From NCBI GenBank assembly GCA_050789255.1, contig JBOZRQ010000034.1, positions 209,449-273,448 of the forward strand: a DNA stretch of 64,000 nt, given 5' to 3'. Shown piece by piece: positions 60,853 through 64,000 of this stretch. A model generated the notes under the pieces. It saw only the letters and a program-made list of their open reading frames with translations, was not told the DNA's origin and searched no databases. A program made the position numbers and the translations under genes. Position 1 is the stretch's first letter. Every line of letters begins with the position of its first letter. This stretch comes from JBOZRQ01 sp050789255. GTDB taxonomy: Bacteria > Bacillota > Sulfobacillia > Symbiobacteriales > Symbiobacteriaceae.

Positions 60853-62118
60853 ATTTTTCGCAGAGAGCAGTACGTATACGTGGGGGTAGACCTCCACAAA
60901 CAGGCGAACGTGGCTGTCGTGGTGGACAGCTACGGGGAGCCGATTGGTAAGGCCATGAAGTTTGACAACAACCCTGGCGCCTTCCCGACCTGGGTGGCGC
61001 AGGTTTTGCAGAGAGCCCAGGGGTTAGGCGTAGTGTTCGGCTTGGAGGACGTGCACGGCCTTGGGCGCAGTCTCGCCCGTTTCCTCCTGGATGCCGGGTA
61101 TTTCGTCAAGTTCGCCAACGCCTACCTGACGAAGGCTGAGCGGGACAACGTCAATAAGACCGACAGGAACGACGCTCTTGCCGTGGCACGGATCACGGCC
61201 AAGCACTGCCGTAACCTGCCCGATGCCGACGTGGACGAACTACAGTGGGCGTTGACCGCCACGGTGAACGCACGCAGGGGGCTGGTGGAGGAGCAGACCA
61301 GGGCGAAGAACCGGCTGCATGGACTCCTGGGGCAGTCCCATCCCGGATATGAGAAGTTCTTCTGCGAGCCGTTCGGCAAGACCGCCCTGGCCTTCTGGGA
61401 ACGGTACCCCTCCGCTTGCCGGCTCCAGGGGGTGACGGTGCAGGAGTTGGGCGACTTCCTCCGGGCCGAAAGTCACTTCTGCCTTGGCTACAAGCAGGCA
61501 GAGGTCATCCTCCAGACCACCGGCACGGCCATGGAACTTAGCTTCCAGGCCCAGCGGGACTTCCTGGTCAGGCAGGTTGTGGGGGAACTCAGGTATCTCG
61601 ACCAGGCGCTCAGGGATGCCAACACCCAGTTGGCCACCCTGGTGAAGCAGACCGACTACGATCTGACCCAGATACCCGGTATTGACGTGGTGATGTCAGC
61701 CGAGTTGATCGCCCTGATTGGCGACGTGACCCGCTTTCGCCACGTTGACCAGTTCCTGGCCTTCGCTGGTATCGCCCCGGTGGTGATGGGGACGGGCGGG
61801 AACGAAACCCGCCTGCGGTCGAAGTTCGGGCGGCGTGACCTGCTGGCGCTGTTCCACCGAATCGCCTGCACTCAGTTAGTGGTTCATGCCCGCAGTAAGG
61901 AGCCCCGCAACCCCGAAGCGAAAGCCTACTTCGACAAGTGCCTGGGGGAACAGGCCAAGCTCCCAGTCGAGAAGCAGGACCGAAAGGCCCGCAAGAAGGC
62001 CATCCTCTCGCTGATGCGGCAGCAGGCCAAGCGCTTCTACAAGCTGATGAAGGTGCAGAAGCTCGCCGCCAAGGAGAAAGGTGCATTGGCCCAGCGGGAG
62101 GGCTCAGGTGCGGCCTAG
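60853..62118 (+). CDS. IS110-family transposase (DEDD recombinase)
   Basis: 421 residues starting from an ATT at 60853, the only codon correctly spaced (7 nt) from the AGGAGG site; a GTG at 60880 would cut off part of the active-site strand YVYVGVDLHK. The DEDD/RuvC-like residues appear in GVDLHK, GLEDVHG, KTDRNDALAVAR and NRLH. The C-terminal transposase-20 domain with the catalytic Ser region is QIPGIDVVMSAELIALIGD and FLAFAGIAPVVMGTGG. Such enzymes use a bridge RNA encoded beside the gene to choose target sites. Confidence 0.85.
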   Translation: MFRREQYVYVGVDLHKQANVAVVVDSYGEPIGKAMKFDNNPGAFPTWVAQVLQRAQGLGVVFGLEDVHGLGRSLARFLLDAGYFVKFANAYLTKAERDNVNKTDRNDALAVARITAKHCRNLPDADVDELQWALTATVNARRGLVEEQTRAKNRLHGLLGQSHPGYEKFFCEPFGKTALAFWERYPSACRLQGVTVQELGDFLRAESHFCLGYKQAEVILQTTGTAMELSFQAQRDFLVRQVVGELRYLDQALRDANTQLATLVKQTDYDLTQIPGIDVVMSAELIALIGDVTRFRHVDQFLAFAGIAPVVMGTGGNETRLRSKFGRRDLLALFHRIACTQLVVHARSKEPRNPEAKAYFDKCLGEQAKLPVEKQDRKARKKAILSLMRQQAKRFYKLMKVQKLAAKEKGALAQREGSGAA

Positions 62119-62537
62119 AAGGCCGCAGGAAGGCGGCGGCTTGGCGTAGAAAGGGACCGGGAAGGCGCAGCCCCTCCGTGGAGGGAGCGCCGAACCCCGG
62201 TCCCGTCTACGCCGTACATAGCGCCTTCAGCGACCACCCCCGGCGGCTTGACGGTGAGTGCCGGGCGTGGTAGGCTAGCCCGCCCCGGTCGGCCCCCTTG
62301 GGGGCCTGGCCACAACCGACCGCAACCACGCCCGGAGAGGCTCACAGTCAAGCCCCGGGTGCCTTGCCACCGACCCGGACCGGCGACCTAGCCGACCACT
62401 CAACACTAGACCTCCCGGTTTCAGCGGCAGCCTAGCGAAGATTGCTGACCACCTACCGGTTTCAGAGCCAGGCATGGGAAGTCCACCACCCCAGCCCGGA
62501 GGGCGGTTCATAACGGCAGGATACTGTAAAGGGAAAC
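62119..62537 (+). other. 419-bp structured non-coding region after the transposase
   Basis: No gene. Very GC-rich with stacked hairpins: TGCGGCC/GGCCGCA around the transposase stop (62109-62127), a four-tier hairpin at 62143-62213, a second large one at 62245-62354, and a 10-bp direct repeat (CCGGTTTCAG at 62416 and 62457). From about 62490 the sequence becomes RHS-like. Confidence 0.75.
62143..62354 (+). ncRNA. candidate bridge RNA of the IS110-family element
   Basis: Two long stem-loops with internal loops. First: GGCGTAGA/TCTACGCC (62143-62150/62206-62213), GGGACCGGG/CCCGGTCCC (62153-62161/62196-62204), GGCGC/GCGCC, then CCCTCC/GGAGGG. Second: GGCTTGAC/GTCAAGCC (62245-62252/62347-62354), GTGAG/CTCAC, CCGGGCGTGGT/ACCACGCCCGG (62261-62271/62325-62335), then CGGTCGG/CCGACCG. 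IS1111-type members encode the bridge (seek) RNA downstream of the transposase, which fits this position. The binding loops were not matched to target sequences. Confidence 0.5.
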
Positions 62538-63146
62538 GTGTGGATGCCCCAGACGCAAAACTTGTACGTGTACGTGGGCAATAATCCCGTAAACTACACA
62601 GACCCGACAGGGCACTGCTTCTGGGACGCTTGTGCACTTGAAGCTGGGGCGGCTGTTGCTTTGGTCGGACTGCTGTGGTGGGCTGGTGACAAGATCGCTG
62701 ATACAGTTGGCCCATGGTTGGACAAGAATGTCCCCACCGGGACCGTCTTGTCAGGGGAGTCCTTGGCACGGCCAGTCAAACCTCCCTCTGGCTTCGAGAA
62801 GAAGCATGTAGACGACATCACAACAGAACTGGTCGACAAGGGATTCCAGCACATTGGCAGACCCACGAACGGTGAAGGATCATCAGACATCTACTATGAT
62901 CCGATCACCGGTATTCGGGTGCGCATTGACCCTCCGGATGGGACAACTACTACGCCTCATATCCACATCGAAAGGATCGATCCCGGGTTGACCGACCCTG
63001 ACGCGATTCGGTGGGATAGACCGAAGGTGAAGTACGATAAAGACGGGAAGCCTTCCAGGGATCCCGACAAGACCCATCAGGAGATTGACACGACCCCGAG
63101 GGCTCCGAATACTGGTTCTGATGGGGCGGATGGTCCCACACAATGA
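62538..63146 (+). CDS. orphan RHS C-terminal toxin cassette
   Basis: 202 residues from a GTG. It opens with QTQNLYVYVGNNPVNYTDPTGH, nearly identical to the end of the giant RHS core, followed by an unrelated C-terminus with a membrane-like segment (about 33-52) and a soluble part (about 85-202) containing HIHIERID. RHS-like sequence extends upstream to about 62490 (GRF, then QDTVKGNVW) but with one extra base near 62514. It has no start or core of its own. It looks like a spare toxin tip that can recombine into the main gene through the shared segment. Confidence 0.72.
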   Translation: MWMPQTQNLYVYVGNNPVNYTDPTGHCFWDACALEAGAAVALVGLLWWAGDKIADTVGPWLDKNVPTGTVLSGESLARPVKPPSGFEKKHVDDITTELVDKGFQHIGRPTNGEGSSDIYYDPITGIRVRIDPPDGTTTTPHIHIERIDPGLTDPDAIRWDRPKVKYDKDGKPSRDPDKTHQEIDTTPRAPNTGSDGADGPTQ

Positions 63147-63161
63147 GCGGGGGGAGTTTAC

Positions 63162-63539
63162 ATGGGATGGACATGCTTCGTGGCTCCTGTTGGCGGATCT
63201 AAAGAGGTGCCCGCCGACGCTCAAAAAGCTCTCGATGGGTTTCTCCGATCGCTTCCTACCTTTGTTGGGTGGAACAAGGGGAATTCTGAATACAGGTTCA
63301 TTGATGTCCGGTGGTATGCATCGATGCGGTTTGGTGCTGACGGTCTTAAGGTGTATTGGGACGACTATACGCCTGAGTGGACAGAGGACCTGTTCGCACT
63401 TTTCAATTTCGCATGGGCAGCGGGACTGACGGTTTACAAAGACACCGGGGAGGAGTTTTCTCGGCGGTTTGTCATGCGGATGCTCGGGAAGGGGGAACTT
63501 GCGCCGCCTGAGAACTCGTCCGCGCATGAGATACCCTAG
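63162..63539 (+). CDS. putative immunity protein of the orphan RHS cassette
   Basis: 125 residues, ATG after GGGGGGAG, 15 bp downstream of the orphan cassette. Acidic and Trp/Phe-rich soluble protein (VDVRWYASMRF-like and VYWDDYTPEWTEDLFALFNF segments). No family recognised. It has the size and position of an immunity gene; it is not similar to the small membrane protein beside the main RHS gene, as expected if the two tips differ. Confidence 0.6.
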   Translation: MGWTCFVAPVGGSKEVPADAQKALDGFLRSLPTFVGWNKGNSEYRFIDVRWYASMRFGADGLKVYWDDYTPEWTEDLFALFNFAWAAGLTVYKDTGEEFSRRFVMRMLGKGELAPPENSSAHEIP

Positions 63540-63870
63540 CTTCTAAGAGGAGTGCCTTTCGAAATACAACACACGCTTCCCGAAGCGGCGTGTTTGAACG
63601 GTTAAGGGGTGTGCACTCCGAGCGGGTGCATGCCCTTTTTCTGTTGGCTGGTGAGACCCCCGAGGCAGGCCTGGCTGCACGCAGGGGGCCTTTACGGGTG
63701 ACAGACCGGCGATAGACTGGATGGCCGAAGGGGCGGCGCTGCTTCTTGTCTGTTCGCCGGCGCCGCCCCTTCGGCATGAGGGTGACGTCGCCGGACTGGC
63801 GGGCCCCGTCAAGGCTCCGTGCGAGTTCGGAGACTCGGATCTGTGCATGCTAGGGGACGGAGGGATCCCC
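63540..63870. other. 331-bp intergenic region with hairpins
   Basis: No gene seen. Three inverted repeats: ACACGC/GCGTGT (63571-63576/63588-63593) after the immunity gene, an imperfect stem ending in CCCTTTTTCTG (about 63603-63640) that may act as a terminator, and the 16-bp stem at 63724-63775. GC returns to core levels after this. Confidence 0.6.
63724..63775. terminator. 16-bp GC-rich hairpin
   Basis: GCCGAAGGGGCGGCGC (63724-63739) pairs perfectly with 63760-63775, loop 20 nt. No T-run follows, so a structural or attachment role is also possible. Confidence 0.5.
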
Positions 63871-64000
63871 ATGGCTGCCTGCGTCAATCCCCGGCTGTTC
63901 CGACACCGCCGCACCCACCAGTACTGGGTTGCTGCCTGCACCCGGTGGGTCTGCCGCGGCTGCATCCGCAAGGTGGCGTACCAGTGGCGCAAGATCCTGA
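63871..64000 (+). CDS. Cys/Arg-rich protein, N-terminal fragment
   Basis: Runs off the right edge; 43 codons are visible from an ATG with GACGGAGGGATCCCC upstream. Composition is strongly basic with four Cys (C4, C23, C28, C31) in a pattern that could bind zinc: ACTRWVCRGCIRK. No family can be named from this fragment. Confidence 0.45.
   Translation, partial: MAACVNPRLFRHRRTHQYWVAACTRWVCRGCIRKVAYQWRKIL

Larger units (their letters stand above)
60690..62490 (+). mobile_element. IS110-family (IS1111-like) insertion element, approximate ends
   Basis: It comprises an 18-bp-stem hairpin (60697-60802), a DEDD transposase gene (60853-62118) and about 380 bp of structured non-coding sequence downstream. 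RHS-homologous sequence starts again at about 62490, setting the right limit; the left limit is the Rep_trans stop. Exact ends cannot be fixed because such elements lack clear terminal repeats. Confidence 0.6.

Overview
The window looks like chromosomal DNA of a high-GC, spore-forming-type Firmicute close to Symbiobacterium. This is inferred from the very high G+C of the core genes, strong AGGAGG-type ribosome binding sites with many GTG and TTG starts, caa3 oxidase genes of Bacillus/Symbiobacterium type, a GlnR/TnrA-type operator before an ammonium transporter, and many small signalling genes. No rRNA or tRNA gene was recognised.

Layout. 1-1.0 kb: end of an ECF sigma factor and its anti-sigma factor. 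1.0-5.5 kb: a membrane protein, an APC amino-acid permease, a small secreted protein, a cupin/HD-GYP phosphodiesterase and a LysR regulator divergent from leuCD (5.6-7.6 kb). 7.7-12.4 kb: a YhhN-type membrane enzyme, an exported FAD oxidoreductase and a membrane GGDEF-EAL protein. 12.5-20.4 kb: first caa3 oxidase cluster (ctaG-F-E-D-C and sco leftward; a ctaA-like/ctaB fusion and ctaM rightward). 20.5-28.3 kb: an accessory stretch of lower GC with a Nudix hydrolase, unknown Zn-ribbon proteins, a DUF402 protein, a tyrosine recombinase, two genes fused by an apparent frameshift, and a 0.9 kb non-coding region with a helically phased AGCTCAC repeat. 28.4-33.5 kb: a second complete caa3 operon (ctaC-D-E-F-G plus a DUF983 gene). 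33.6-49.1 kb: metabolic and transport genes (PanE-like reductase, D-aminoacylase, second ECF sigma/anti-sigma pair, flavodoxin-like reductase, carbonic anhydrase, two Cys-rich surface-type proteins, isochorismatase, DUF983, Amt-PII fusion, Fe3+-type ABC transporter, pyrophosphatase). 49.5-63.5 kb: a 2950-residue RHS/YD-repeat protein with a C-terminal toxin-like module, a small partner gene, a XRE regulator, a Rep_trans-type initiator/relaxase, an IS110-family element with a strongly structured flanking RNA-like region, then an orphan RHS C-terminal cassette with its own putative immunity gene. 63.9 kb to the end: start of an incomplete Cys-rich ORF.

How it fits together. The two cta clusters encode subunit II with fused cytochrome c, subunits I, III and IV, and assembly factors (CtaG, Sco, heme O/A synthesis, CtaM), enough for two A-type oxidases. 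The Amt-PII fusion with its GlnR-like box forms a nitrogen-sensing uptake unit. The RHS locus resembles a polymorphic toxin locus (main gene with toxin tip and partner, then a displaced spare tip with partner) interrupted by an integrative element remnant and an IS110-family insertion. The most unusual signals are the structured region beside the IS110 transposase (bridge-RNA candidate), the phased AGCTCAC array, the displaced RHS cassette, and the nested 21-bp inverted repeat near sco.
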